Counted from the stretch's first letter, positions 6,522 through 13,610 are shown. The stretch is 20,160 nt of DNA from JBJHDF01 sp050486405 (GCA_050486405.1 JBJHDF010000040.1:1-20160); one strand, 5' to 3'. The notes: generated by a model from the letters alone, not told the origin. Made by a program: numbers and translations.

Positions 6522-8834
6522 TTAGAAGCTCACCTTGACGCCGGCCCAAAGGGCGCGGGGCGCGCCGGGGCGCAGGCCGGAAGGGCGGTGGTGGGCGATG
6601 TAGGTCTCATCGGTCAGGTTTTCCACGCTGGCGGTGAGGCTGGCGTACTCCGTCAGGCGGTATTCCCCGGACAGATCCAGCAGCAGACGGCCCTCGATGA
6701 CCAGATCAGCCAAGGCTGGATCGGCAAACGCCTGCGCCTCGGCCACATAGTTGGCGTTCAGGTTTAGTTGCCAGGCATCCCTGGCCAGCCCCAAAGACAG
6801 ATTCAACTGGTGCTCCGGGATTTCCGGAATCGAATCTCCCTTGCGTGCGTTCTGCCACTGGTTGGGTGCGGTGCTGCCGATATCCTGCTGGAACTCGCTG
6901 TTGGTGTAGGTGTAGGCCAGCGCAACGGGCATGGAAAACGCCCAGCCGTTGCTGCGACCCAGGTCGTGACGCAGTGACGCCTCCAACCCGTAGATCAGCA
7001 CCTCGCCCGCACTGCGGGTGGTGCCTATATCCTCGTCCCGGCAACCGCCGCCCACAGCGGTGCACTCGATATTGATATTGCTGTAGTCGTTGTAGAAACC
7101 GATCACCTGGGCTTCGATCAGGTCGTTCTCGAAGCGGAAGCCGGTTTCAAAATTGTCGGCGTCTTCCGGTTTACTGTTCGGGTTGTCACCGGACGGTGAA
7201 AAGCCCTTGTGGTAACCGGCAAACAGGCTCCAGTAATCCGCCAGACGGTAGGTGACGCCCACGCCGGGAATCACCACGTCGTAGCTGCTGCTGCGCGGCC
7301 GGCCGGCTGCGAGGTTGGCGTCGCTGCGCCCTGTGCCCATCCAGTCGTTGCGGGTCTGCTCGATATCCTCGTAGCGCACGCCGGCAACAATGGTCCAGTT
7401 GTCGCGGCGCAGGGTGTTCTGCACGAACAGCGCCAGTGCCGATGCTTCACTCAGCCGGTTTTCGGTTTGCCCGGGCAGTTGTTCCGCCACCAGGGACAGG
7501 GTGCCGTTGTGCATCAGATAGGTATCTTCCCACTGCAGCCGGTCCTCTTCGTCTTCATGATGGCGCACACCCACTTCCAGGTGATTGTCCCAACCGGCAA
7601 ACTCGAATTTGTGCCCCAGTTGCAACTGGACGCCCTGGGTGTAGTAGGTGCGGTTGTTGGCGCGCACCCGGCCCTGGGTGTCATTGTTGATGCTGAAACG
7701 GTCGGCGCCAAACAGTTCGGTATTGCCCAGTATCCAGGCCATGGCCTCGCTGTTCGCTGCGGGGTTTTGCAGAATCTGGGTGATACCCACGTAGCTGCCA
7801 TTGCCGCCGTTGTCCACCCGGTGCAGTTTGTACCAGTTGCGCACGGTATCACTGCGGTATACGGTGGCGGTCAGGGCGGTGTTTTCGCTGAACTCCAGGC
7901 CGTAACGCAACTGGAACAGTTCGTTTTCGGTGAAAATTTCATCCAGTTGTGAGCCAGCGTAACGGCGGAAGGGATTTGCGTCGAAATCCTCGGCCAGAAT
8001 GCCCAGGTAGCTGTCGTAGACACGCCGCTCATCCAGGCTGTATTTGAACTCCAGGTGCTGCGCGACAGGTGCGCCCGGCGCGCTCTTCCAGCGCAGCTTG
8101 GCCAGGGTGTTGCTGCGGTTTACGCCGGTTTCCGGCACCGGATTGTTCGGTTTGTTCTCCAGGCTGCCGGACACCGGATTGTCCTGTTGCTTGAAACCGT
8201 CGCTGTGCTCTGAGTAGTTTTCCAGCAGCCAGCCCCATTGTTCATTGCTGCCACCCAGATGGGCGTGTACCCGCTGGCCGTTGTCGCTGCCGCGGCGGAA
8301 GTGAATGCGCCCGGCCACTCCCTCGTCGGGAATACGGGTAGAGATCATGTTCAGGGCGCCGCCCACCGTGCGGGGGCCGTACTTGATGGCGCTGGAACCC
8401 TTGCGCACCTCGATGGCTTCCATGCGGGCGATGGGCGGAAAGTAGTAGGCGGCCGGTGCCGCGTAGGGGGCCGGGGCACCCACCAGAACGCCGTCTTCCA
8501 TAACGGTGATGCCACTGTTGCGCTCCGGCAACACGCCGCGCATGCTGATGTGCGGAAACTGCCCCAGGCCCTCTTCGTCAATCACGTTGACGCCGGGGAT
8601 GCCGCGCAGTATGCGGCCCGCATCGGTGAAATTGTGACGGTCCAGCTCTTCCCGGCTGACGCTGTGGGCGGAGCCGGGGATTTCCGCCTGCTGTTCGGGA
8701 TTGCCCAGGATGGTAATGGTCTCCACCAGCGCCAGCGGCGGTATTTCAATGGCGGGTGTCTGCGCAGCAGCGGGCAGGACTATGGCCAGAGGCAGCAGTT
8801 TCAGCACCGTGCACAGTGGGCGGGAGGATGGCAT
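6522..8834 (-). CDS. TonB-dependent outer-membrane receptor, FecA-like
   Basis: This is a 770-residue outer-membrane transporter, most like ferric citrate receptor FecA in its plug (MRGVLPERNSGITVMEDGV, then PIARMEAIEVRKGSSAIKYGPRTVGGALNMI). A signal peptide ends near residues 24-25 (PAAAQ). A TonB box candidate ETITI is at 39-43, the plug spans about 50-165, and the rest is a beta barrel. The barrel ends in a TDETYIAHHRPSGLRPGAPR segment and finishes with VKVSF, the expected C-terminal Phe. The N-terminal signalling domain of E. coli FecA is absent and no fecI/fecR pair is nearby, so it is probably not part of a trans-envelope signalling circuit. AGGAG lies 9 nt before the ATG. The promoter carries a Fur box, so ferric iron uptake is the likely role; ferric citrate as the substrate is only a guess. 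Confidence 0.93.
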   Translation of the reverse strand: MPSSRPLCTVLKLLPLAIVLPAAAQTPAIEIPPLALVETITILGNPEQQAEIPGSAHSVSREELDRHNFTDAGRILRGIPGVNVIDEEGLGQFPHISMRGVLPERNSGITVMEDGVLVGAPAPYAAPAAYYFPPIARMEAIEVRKGSSAIKYGPRTVGGALNMISTRIPDEGVAGRIHFRRGSDNGQRVHAHLGGSNEQWGWLLENYSEHSDGFKQQDNPVSGSLENKPNNPVPETGVNRSNTLAKLRWKSAPGAPVAQHLEFKYSLDERRVYDSYLGILAEDFDANPFRRYAGSQLDEIFTENELFQLRYGLEFSENTALTATVYRSDTVRNWYKLHRVDNGGNGSYVGITQILQNPAANSEAMAWILGNTELFGADRFSINNDTQGRVRANNRTYYTQGVQLQLGHKFEFAGWDNHLEVGVRHHEDEEDRLQWEDTYLMHNGTLSLVAEQLPGQTENRLSEASALALFVQNTLRRDNWTIVAGVRYEDIEQTRNDWMGTGRSDANLAAGRPRSSSYDVVIPGVGVTYRLADYWSLFAGYHKGFSPSGDNPNSKPEDADNFETGFRFENDLIEAQVIGFYNDYSNINIECTAVGGGCRDEDIGTTRSAGEVLIYGLEASLRHDLGRSNGWAFSMPVALAYTYTNSEFQQDIGSTAPNQWQNARKGDSIPEIPEHQLNLSLGLARDAWQLNLNANYVAEAQAFADPALADLVIEGRLLLDLSGEYRLTEYASLTASVENLTDETYIAHHRPSGLRPGAPRALWAGVKVSF

Positions 8835-8897
8835 GGGGGTTGGCTCCTGTGTGTTTGTATAGTTGCAGTTGATTCGTTTTTACGAATAATTCTCAAT

Positions 8898-8926
8898 AAT
8901 ATATTGCTATTGATAATTATTATCAA
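8898..8926 (-). promoter_or_regulatory. Promoter with overlapping Fur box
   Basis: On the minus strand, TTGATA (8926-8921), a 17-nt spacer and TATATT (8903-8898) form a good sigma-70 promoter. The near-palindrome TTGATAATTATTATCAA (8910-8926) resembles the Fur consensus and covers the -35 box and much of the spacer, so iron-loaded Fur would block RNA polymerase. The whole stretch 8870-8940 is markedly AT-rich compared with its surroundings. Confidence 0.8.
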
Positions 8927-8966
8927 GTGTATTGATAAAATTTTTGTGGGGAAAAGGGAGGGGGGA

Positions 8967-9057
8967 GATCAAGGGGTCAAGATCAAGGGGTCAAGATCAA
9001 GGGGTCACAAGATCAAGGGGTCACAAGATCAAGGGGTCACACAAGATCAAGGGGTCA
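8967..9057. repeat. Six tandem copies of a 13-bp unit with growing spacers
   Basis: The unit GATCAAGGGGTCA occurs identically at 8967, 8981, 8995, 9011, 9027 and 9045. The joints are A, A, CAA, CAA and CACAA, so the period is 14, 14, 16, 16 and 18. A seventh, inverted copy lies at 9089-9101. The array fills the gap between moaB and the receptor promoter region. The joints look like stepwise gain of CA dinucleotides. Confidence 0.95.
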
Positions 9058-9104
9058 GAGTCCATGATCCCGCCGGGATCATGGACTCTGACCCCTTGAT
9101 CTTG
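9042..9104. repeat. 31-bp perfect palindrome with a 1-nt centre
   Basis: The arms 9042-9072 and 9074-9104 are exact reverse complements around C9073. The outer part of each arm is the tandem-repeat unit, and the inner part adds GAGTCCATGATCCCG. The palindrome ends 1 nt before the moaB stop codon complement (9106-9108), so any moaB transcript would fold it into a very stable hairpin. There is no following T-tract, so it is not a standard intrinsic terminator, although it could stop or protect the transcript. Confidence 0.95.
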
Positions 9105-9105
9105 A

Positions 9106-9648
9106 TCAGGCCGGTCGCGGATCGCAGGGCTTGCCGCCGGTCAGGTGTTGCACAAAGTTGCAGGGGCCCTGGCGGGCATCCAGTTGCGGTTGCAGTATCT
9201 TCTGCCAACCGGTGCGGCAGGCGCCGGTGGAGCCGGGCAGGCAGGCGATCAGGGTGTGGTTGGCCAGGCCGGCCAGGGCTCGGGATTGGATGGTGGAGGT
9301 GCCGATCTCCGCCAGGGAGTGGTACCGGAACAGCTCACCAAAGCCTTCCACTTCCTTGTCCAGCAGTGGCGCCACGGCCTCCGGGGTGGAGTCCCGGTCG
9401 GTAAAGCCGGTGCCGCCGGTTATGAGTACCACCTGTACCTGGGGGTCGGCCACCCAGGCCGACACGCGCGCGCGTATCCGGTAGATGTCATCCGGAATCA
9501 ACACCCGTTCGGCCAGTTGATGCCCCTCCTCGCGCAGCGCGTCTGCCAGCCAGGCGCCGCTGGTGTCGCTGTCCAGATTGCGGGTGTCGGATACCGTGAG
9601 CACGGCGATATTCAGGGGGACAAAGTTCTCGGCGGTGTGGCGGCCCAT
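9106..9648 (-). CDS. moaB: Molybdenum cofactor biosynthesis protein MoaB
   Basis: This is a 180-residue MoaB/Mog-family protein, which adenylylates molybdopterin before metal insertion by MoeA (established for related Mog/Cnx1G proteins). Visible are LNIAVLTVSDTRNLDSDTSG at the N terminus, ITGGTGFTDRDSTPEAV with the conserved nucleotide-binding motif, and LANHTLIACLPGSTGACRTGW. Length is normal for MoaB. The start is ATG 9648 with AGGA 9 nt upstream. It is separated from moaA, the preceding gene on the strand, by about 350 bp of inverted-repeat DNA, unusual for genes normally packed in one operon. Confidence 0.94.
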   Translation of the reverse strand: MGRHTAENFVPLNIAVLTVSDTRNLDSDTSGAWLADALREEGHQLAERVLIPDDIYRIRARVSAWVADPQVQVVLITGGTGFTDRDSTPEAVAPLLDKEVEGFGELFRYHSLAEIGTSTIQSRALAGLANHTLIACLPGSTGACRTGWQKILQPQLDARQGPCNFVQHLTGGKPCDPRPA

Positions 9649-9683
9649 GGTGGCATTTCCTGTTGACGGTAATAAGGGAGATC

Positions 9684-9752
9684 AGAAGCCATCTTATAAA
9701 CGTAGCGAGCGAGCGAGCGTGCGCGCGCGCAGTAGTTTATGAGATGGCTTCT
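9684..9752. repeat. Palindrome with GAGC/GC-repeat loop
   Basis: The arms 9684-9701 (AGAAGCCATCTTATAAAC) and 9735-9752 (GTTTATGAGATGGCTTCT) pair over 18 bp with one G-T type mismatch. The loop contains three GAGC-type steps followed by a run of alternating GC, giving possible Z-DNA or slippage character. The right arm overlaps the left arm of the next inverted repeat by 2 bp. Confidence 0.9.
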
Positions 9753-9999
9753 AGCCCGAATATTTCACCAAACCGCTCGGTAATTTTCGCTACGCCTTTA
9801 CTGGCAAGGCCTACGGGCAATTCGGGGTCGGTGACGTTTTGTCACCAGCCACGCTTGCCAGTTGCCGGACTGGTTCCGAGGCCTTGTGAGCGGACATGCT
9901 CCTTGCGCCCTGGAACCACCAGTGCTCCAGTCGCGAGCCCGCTCACAAGGCCCCGGTCCGTCGCCGGCAAGCTGGCATTTGGTGAAATATTCGGGCTAG
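9751..9999. mobile_element. 249-bp nested inverted-repeat element (MITE-like)
   Basis: The terminal inverted repeats 9751-9772 and 9978-9999 match over 22 bp without error (ends CTAGCCCGAATATTTC). Nested inside are further stems: 9800-9808 with 9854-9862, GGTGAC/GTCACC around a 5-nt loop (9830-9846), 9856-9868 with 9964-9977 (one gap), and 9876-9893 with 9939-9956 (18 bp, one mismatch). There is no ORF of its own. The outer arms sit inside TA dinucleotides at both ends, as expected for a TA-target duplication, and the right end contributes the moaA TAG stop. It is either a non-autonomous insertion element or a structured intercistronic RNA; no transposase is seen. Confidence 0.7.
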
Positions 10000-10973
10000 C
10001 CACCGATCATGGCCAAGTGCCGGGTGGCGCCCGGATCACTCTGGTGCAACTGATGGGTGGCTTTCTTGTGTTGTACGGCCTGTTGCATAAAGGCCATGAC
10101 CGGTTCCGGGTCGTCCTCCTGCAGCAGATGGCGCAGGCTCTGGTGCTGGTCGGCGAACAGGCACAGGAACAGTTTGCCATCGCAGGAGACCCGCAGGCGG
10201 TTGCAACTGGCACAAAAGTCTTTGCTGTAAGGCATGATCAGGCCGATGCCGCCGCGATGCTCCGGATGCCAGAACTCCCGGGCCGGGCCGGCGTCCCGGT
10301 GGCGAATGCGTTCGCGCCAGCCGCGCGCGAGCAGTTGTTGCATGATGTCGGCGCCACTGACGTGCTGGCGCTGGAAAAACTCCCGGTTGTCACCGGTCTG
10401 CATTAGCTCGATCAGGCGCAGCGTTACCGGCCGGGTGCGCACAAAGTCGATAAAACGGTCCAGATCGCCGCCGTTGTGCTCGCGCATCAGTACGCTGTTG
10501 ACCTTGATGTCGGCCAACCCCATGTTCTCGGCCAGCGCCAGCCCCTCCAGTATCTGCTGCAGCTTGTCGTGGCCGGTGATCAGCTTGAAGCGCAGGGCGT
10601 CCAGGCTGTCAATGCTCAGGTTGAGCGCGTCCAGGCCGGCGTCGCGCCAGCGGCCGATGTCCCGGGCCAGGCGATAGCCGTTGGTGGTCAGGGCCACGGT
10701 ATCGATACCGGGCACAGCCTTGCAGGCGGCGATGATATCCGGCAGATCCCGGCGCAGGGAGGGCTCGCCGCCGGTGATGCGCACCTTGCGCGTACCCAGC
10801 CGGGCAAAGGCGGTGACCAGCCGGCGGATCTCATCCAGGGTCAAATCGTTGACGCGGCTCTCGGGGCTGCAGTCGGTGCCGTCCGGCAGGCAATAGTTGC
10901 AGCGGAAGTTGCACACCTCCGTCACCGACAGGCGCAGGTAGGTAAACCGGCGGTTTTGCGGGTCGATCAGCAT
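9996..10973 (-). CDS. moaA: GTP 3',8-cyclase MoaA (radical SAM)
   Basis: MoaA is the radical SAM enzyme that, with MoaC, turns GTP into cyclic pyranopterin monophosphate, the first step of molybdenum cofactor synthesis. The protein has 325 residues. The start is ATG 10973 (MLIDPQNRRF) with AAGG 6 nt upstream. The N-terminal 4Fe-4S motif is C21, C25, C28 (EVCNFRCNYC), ITGGEPSLRRD binds SAM, and the C-terminal cluster uses C254, C257 and C271 (FCASCNRLRVSCDGKLFLC). The chain ends in the functionally important Gly-Gly (HLAMIGG). The TAG stop lies inside the right arm of the inverted-repeat element at 9751-9999. moaC, moaD and moaE are not in the window. Confidence 0.96.
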   Translation of the reverse strand: MLIDPQNRRFTYLRLSVTEVCNFRCNYCLPDGTDCSPESRVNDLTLDEIRRLVTAFARLGTRKVRITGGEPSLRRDLPDIIAACKAVPGIDTVALTTNGYRLARDIGRWRDAGLDALNLSIDSLDALRFKLITGHDKLQQILEGLALAENMGLADIKVNSVLMREHNGGDLDRFIDFVRTRPVTLRLIELMQTGDNREFFQRQHVSGADIMQQLLARGWRERIRHRDAGPAREFWHPEHRGGIGLIMPYSKDFCASCNRLRVSCDGKLFLCLFADQHQSLRHLLQEDDPEPVMAFMQQAVQHKKATHQLHQSDPGATRHLAMIGG

Positions 10974-10984
10974 GTGACACCTTT

Positions 10985-11086
10985 CCAAATGCGGGAGGCG
11001 GGCCGGTTTCCCGGCACACCCGGTGGGTGACCCCACGGCCCGGTGGCCATGCCATTGGGGGTTAGGCGGCCGGGCTCGGTGTGTGT
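10985..11086 (-). promoter_or_regulatory. Structured moaA leader, probable Moco riboswitch
   Basis: The roughly 110-nt moaA leader (minus strand) is GC-rich and full of complementary segments. These include CCAC/GTGG and CACCC/GGGTG hairpins, a GCCGG-GAAA-CCGGC stem with a GNRA tetraloop, and then CGCCTCCCG. Its position directly before moaA and the CCGGGAAACCGGCCCGCC block recall the Moco RNA motif found upstream of moaA in gammaproteobacteria. I cannot score it against the Rfam model, so the class is an informed guess. Binding of Moco would be expected to lower moaA expression. Confidence 0.6.
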
Positions 11087-11092
11087 TCCCCC

Positions 11093-11098
11093 ATTATA
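11093..11098 (-). promoter_or_regulatory. -10 box of the moaA promoter
   Basis: A perfect TATAAT lies on the minus strand at 11098-11093, placing the transcription start near 11086 at the beginning of the structured leader. The hexamer 17 nt upstream, TGGCAG, is a poor -35 box, which suggests that an activator or the strong -10 carries the promoter. Confidence 0.55.
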
Positions 11099-11171
11099 GG
11101 GGCGAAGAAATCAGGCTGCCAGCACCAAAGGGGGGTAGGGGGCAGTCTCATGCGGGTACTACCCCGGCCCT

Positions 11172-12386
11172 TCAGCGGATAAACCGGTCAAACGGCAAGA
11201 CTATGACCGTCTCGCCCGCCTCCACCGAACCGCGCTCGGCTTCCAGCACAACAAAGCAGTTGGCCCGGGTCAGGGAAGTAAGCAGGCCCGAACCCTGGGC
11301 GCCGGTGGGGGCGACGCTGGTGCCGTCGTCGCTGAGCCGGGCGCGCTGGTAATCGCGGCGTCCGGTGCGCTTCCTGAAGGGAGCCGCCGCCCGGGCTTCC
11401 AGGCGCAATGGCGCCGCGCCGCTCTCACCGGACAGATGGCGCAATACCGGCAGCGCCAACTGGTGCAGGGTCACCAGGGAGGAAACGGGATTGCCGGGCA
11501 GGCCGAAGAGCCAGCAGTGGCCCAGGCGGCCGAAGGCGAAGGGTTTGCCGGGCTTGATGGCCACCTTCCAGAAGCCCACTTCGCCCAGATCGTCCAGCGC
11601 GGCTTTTACATGATCGGCATCTCCCACGGAAACGCCGCCGCTGGTGATCAGCGCGTCGGCTCCGGCGCTGGCGTCACTCAGGGCGCGGCGGGTGGCCTCG
11701 GCGGTGTCGGGCACAAGGCCAAAGTCCAGCACTTCCACACCCAGCCGCTGCAGCATGGCGATAATGCCCTGGCGGTTGCTGTCGTAGATCTGCCCGGCCT
11801 GCAGTGGCTGGCCGGGTGGCACCAGTTCGTCGCCGGTGGACAGTACCGCCACCCGGGGGCGGCGCAGCACCTCGGTTTCGGCAAGCCCCAGAGAGGCCAG
11901 CAGCGCCAGGTCCACCGGCCCCAGCCTTTGGCCCGCGGCCAGCACCCGGTCACCGGGGGCCATATCCTCGCCCCGGCGGCGAATATGATCGCCGGCCCGG
12001 GCCGCCTGCAACAGGTGCAGGCTCTTGTCTTCACGGCGGGTATTCTCCTGCATGATCACCGCGTCGGCGCCCCGGGGCACGGGCGCGCCAGTGGTGATGC
12101 GCACGCAGGTGCCGGTGGTGATCTCGCCGTCGAAGGGGTGGCCCGCCAGCGCCTGGCCGATAATGCGCAGCGGCCCCGAATCCTCGCTGCGCAGGGCGTA
12201 ACCGTCCATGGCGGAGTTGTCGGCGCCGGGCACCGCCAGTTGCGCCTCTATATCCCGGGCCAGCACGCGGTCCAGCAGTAGCTCCAGGGGCAGGGTTTCG
12301 TACTGGGCCAGTGGCGTCACCCGGTCGAGCATGCGCGCCAGGGCTTCGTCGACAGGCAGCAAGTTGGGCTGGTCGCAGCAGGTCAT
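11172..12386 (-). CDS. moeA: Molybdopterin molybdenumtransferase MoeA
   Basis: MoeA inserts molybdate into adenylylated molybdopterin, the last step of Mo-cofactor formation. The protein has 404 residues, the usual family length. Visible are VPGADNSAMDGYAL, CVRITTGAPVPRGADAVIMQE, AVLSTGDELVPPG followed by IYDSNRQGI, then ITSGGVSVGDADHVK, VAIKPGKPFAFG and LFGLPGNPVSS. All are MoeA signatures covering the substrate-binding domains, and the C-terminal domain is complete (ends PFDRFIR). The start is ATG 12386; the ribosome site is weak. It lies upstream of moaA on the same strand with a gap of about 200 bp that holds the moaA promoter and leader, so the two need not be co-transcribed. Confidence 0.96.
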   Translation of the reverse strand: MTCCDQPNLLPVDEALARMLDRVTPLAQYETLPLELLLDRVLARDIEAQLAVPGADNSAMDGYALRSEDSGPLRIIGQALAGHPFDGEITTGTCVRITTGAPVPRGADAVIMQENTRREDKSLHLLQAARAGDHIRRRGEDMAPGDRVLAAGQRLGPVDLALLASLGLAETEVLRRPRVAVLSTGDELVPPGQPLQAGQIYDSNRQGIIAMLQRLGVEVLDFGLVPDTAEATRRALSDASAGADALITSGGVSVGDADHVKAALDDLGEVGFWKVAIKPGKPFAFGRLGHCWLFGLPGNPVSSLVTLHQLALPVLRHLSGESGAAPLRLEARAAAPFRKRTGRRDYQRARLSDDGTSVAPTGAQGSGLLTSLTRANCFVVLEAERGSVEAGETVIVLPFDRFIR

Positions 12387-12761
12387 CAGTGATCTTTTTC
12401 AGATTGATTAGTTACACCGGGATACCCAGCCGAAAACGCAGTTCCGGCGGGGTGCTTACCGGGGGTAACCGGTTCTGCCAGCTTACCAAAGCGGAGTGCT
12501 ACTTTCCCAGCCTGAGTCGGTTGGAGGCGACTCAGACGCTGTACAGTATCCGCCGTCTGGTTAAAGAGTGCACTACGGAGAGGGGAGAACACGCCTCCCT
12601 AATCGTGGTGGCAAAGGTAGTCACCGGAATTTCATCCATCCGAACGTGTCGAAGCCAGTGACCATTTCTGGCAAACTTGGAGATGATGCCCAGAAATACC
12701 AGATACGGACTGTAGAAAAAGCAGTCCAGGAGGCCAAATCCCGCTCAACCACCTTCCGGCG
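12387..12761. other. Intergenic region without a convincing gene
   Basis: This 375-bp stretch lies between the divergent moeA and esterase genes. I see one clean hairpin (CTGAGTCG/CGACTCAG, 12512-12535) with no T-tract, and a good AGGAGG (12728-12733) that is 28 nt too far from the esterase's first usable start. The right part (12600-12740) is less GC-rich than the surroundings. Short frames here have no family-like sequence. It must contain the moeA promoter, but I cannot point to it. Confidence 0.6.
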
Positions 12762-13496
12762 TTGTACGGCGATTACTTTGCCCTGGAATCCCGGGAGGTG
12801 GGTCGGCCCTTTCACATTTACGTGAGGCTGCCAGAGGGGTACGACAAGAGCGAAAGCTATCCTGTTGTCTACCTGCTTGATGGCGATTCACTCTTTCCCA
12901 TCCTCGCCGCCAACCATCTGTTCCTGACCTACGACGAGGGTCTCCCGGAAGCGATTGTGGTCGGAATCGCCTACGGCTCCTTTCATTCGTCCATCAACCG
13001 GCGCGGGTTTGATTTCTCCGCGCCGGCGGCCGACGCCGGGCCGGAGCAGGGTGGTGCGTCGGCGTTTCAGCGCTTTCTGCGCACAGAGTTGATGCCGGAA
13101 GTCTTGCGCCGCTACAGCGCGGACGCGGCCAGGCAGATTCTGTTCGGCCAGAGTCGTGGCGGCTACATGGTGCTCTATTCCGCGTTCACGGACCCGGATC
13201 TCTTCTGGGGCCGCATTGCCAGCAACCCGGTTTTCGACCCCGGGCGCGAGCTGTTCTTTTCGCCGGCGTCCGACACATCGCGCAGTGACCTGGGGTTGGT
13301 GGTGACCAGCGGTTCCCGCGATTTCCCGCGCCTCAGGCAAGACGCGCTGGAGTGGTTCGATGCCTGGCAAAATGTCGGGGAGCGCCCGTGGAGCCTCCAC
13401 ACGCTGACTATTCAGGACGGCACTCACGCAGCGGACAGCGTAAACAGCTATCGGTCGGGGATGTTGTGGCTCTTTGATCGGAGGGAAGATCAGTAA
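12762..13496 (+). CDS. Esterase-family alpha/beta hydrolase, possibly N-terminally truncated
   Basis: This encodes 244 residues of the esterase D / Fes-IroE-like family (putative esterase fold). The core shows YPVVYLLDGDSLFP, the nucleophile elbow GQSRGG (Ser131), and likely acid and base residues near D186 (GSRDF) and H221 (DGTHAADS). The fold is complete from the first beta strand (RPFHIYVRLPEGY) on, but relatives usually begin with a signal peptide, and none is visible. The frame upstream stays open only to a TGA at 12684 and has no ATG, GTG or CTG. TTG 12762 is the only usual start and has no ribosome site in reach. The gene may therefore have lost its 5' end or be silent. The substrate is unknown; short esters or siderophore-like esters are possible. 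Confidence 0.7.
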   Translation: MYGDYFALESREVGRPFHIYVRLPEGYDKSESYPVVYLLDGDSLFPILAANHLFLTYDEGLPEAIVVGIAYGSFHSSINRRGFDFSAPAADAGPEQGGASAFQRFLRTELMPEVLRRYSADAARQILFGQSRGGYMVLYSAFTDPDLFWGRIASNPVFDPGRELFFSPASDTSRSDLGLVVTSGSRDFPRLRQDALEWFDAWQNVGERPWSLHTLTIQDGTHAADSVNSYRSGMLWLFDRREDQ

Positions 13497-13530
13497 AGAG
13501 TAATGTTTGATGCACGCTGAAAATGACCAC

Positions 13531-13587
13531 TTGCTATAGTCACAAAGCGGATGTATGCTCGTAGTGGTGACTATGAGTTGTGACCAT
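13531..13587 (+). promoter_or_regulatory. Toxin-antitoxin promoter with operator repeats
   Basis: TTGCTA (13531-13536), a 17-nt spacer and TATGCT (13554-13559) form a sigma-70 promoter. The half-sites ATAGTCAC (13536-13543) and GTGACTAT (13567-13574) form an inverted repeat around the -10 box, and a third related half-site GTGACCAT lies at 13580-13587. This is the expected arrangement for autorepression by a Phd/YefM antitoxin-toxin complex (inference). Confidence 0.65.
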
Positions 13588-13610
13588 ATGATGGCGATAG
13601 AGGTGTCAGC

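Noticed and set aside
8967..9057. CRISPR array
   Set aside because: The joints between repeats are only 1-5 nt and no cas genes are present, so it is a plain tandem repeat.
8238..9404. 388-codon plus-strand open frame crossing the receptor, the repeat array and moaB
   Set aside because: It spans two opposite-strand genes and a repeat array; its low-complexity middle is the translated repeat.
9751..9999. Integron attC site
   Set aside because: The required R and L core boxes (GTTRRRY type) are absent from the ends, and the stems are nested differently.
9663..10406. 247-codon plus-strand open frame across the inverted-repeat element
   Set aside because: It covers the element and the antisense of moaA, with no motif or ribosome site.
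12512..12535. Intrinsic terminator
   Set aside because: The 8-bp stem is perfect but no T-tract follows on either strand and no gene ends nearby.
12386..12592. 68-codon minus-strand frame whose stop overlaps the moeA start (TGATG)
   Set aside because: The overlap looks like coupling, but the protein has no recognisable features and no clear ribosome site. It remains possible but unsupported.
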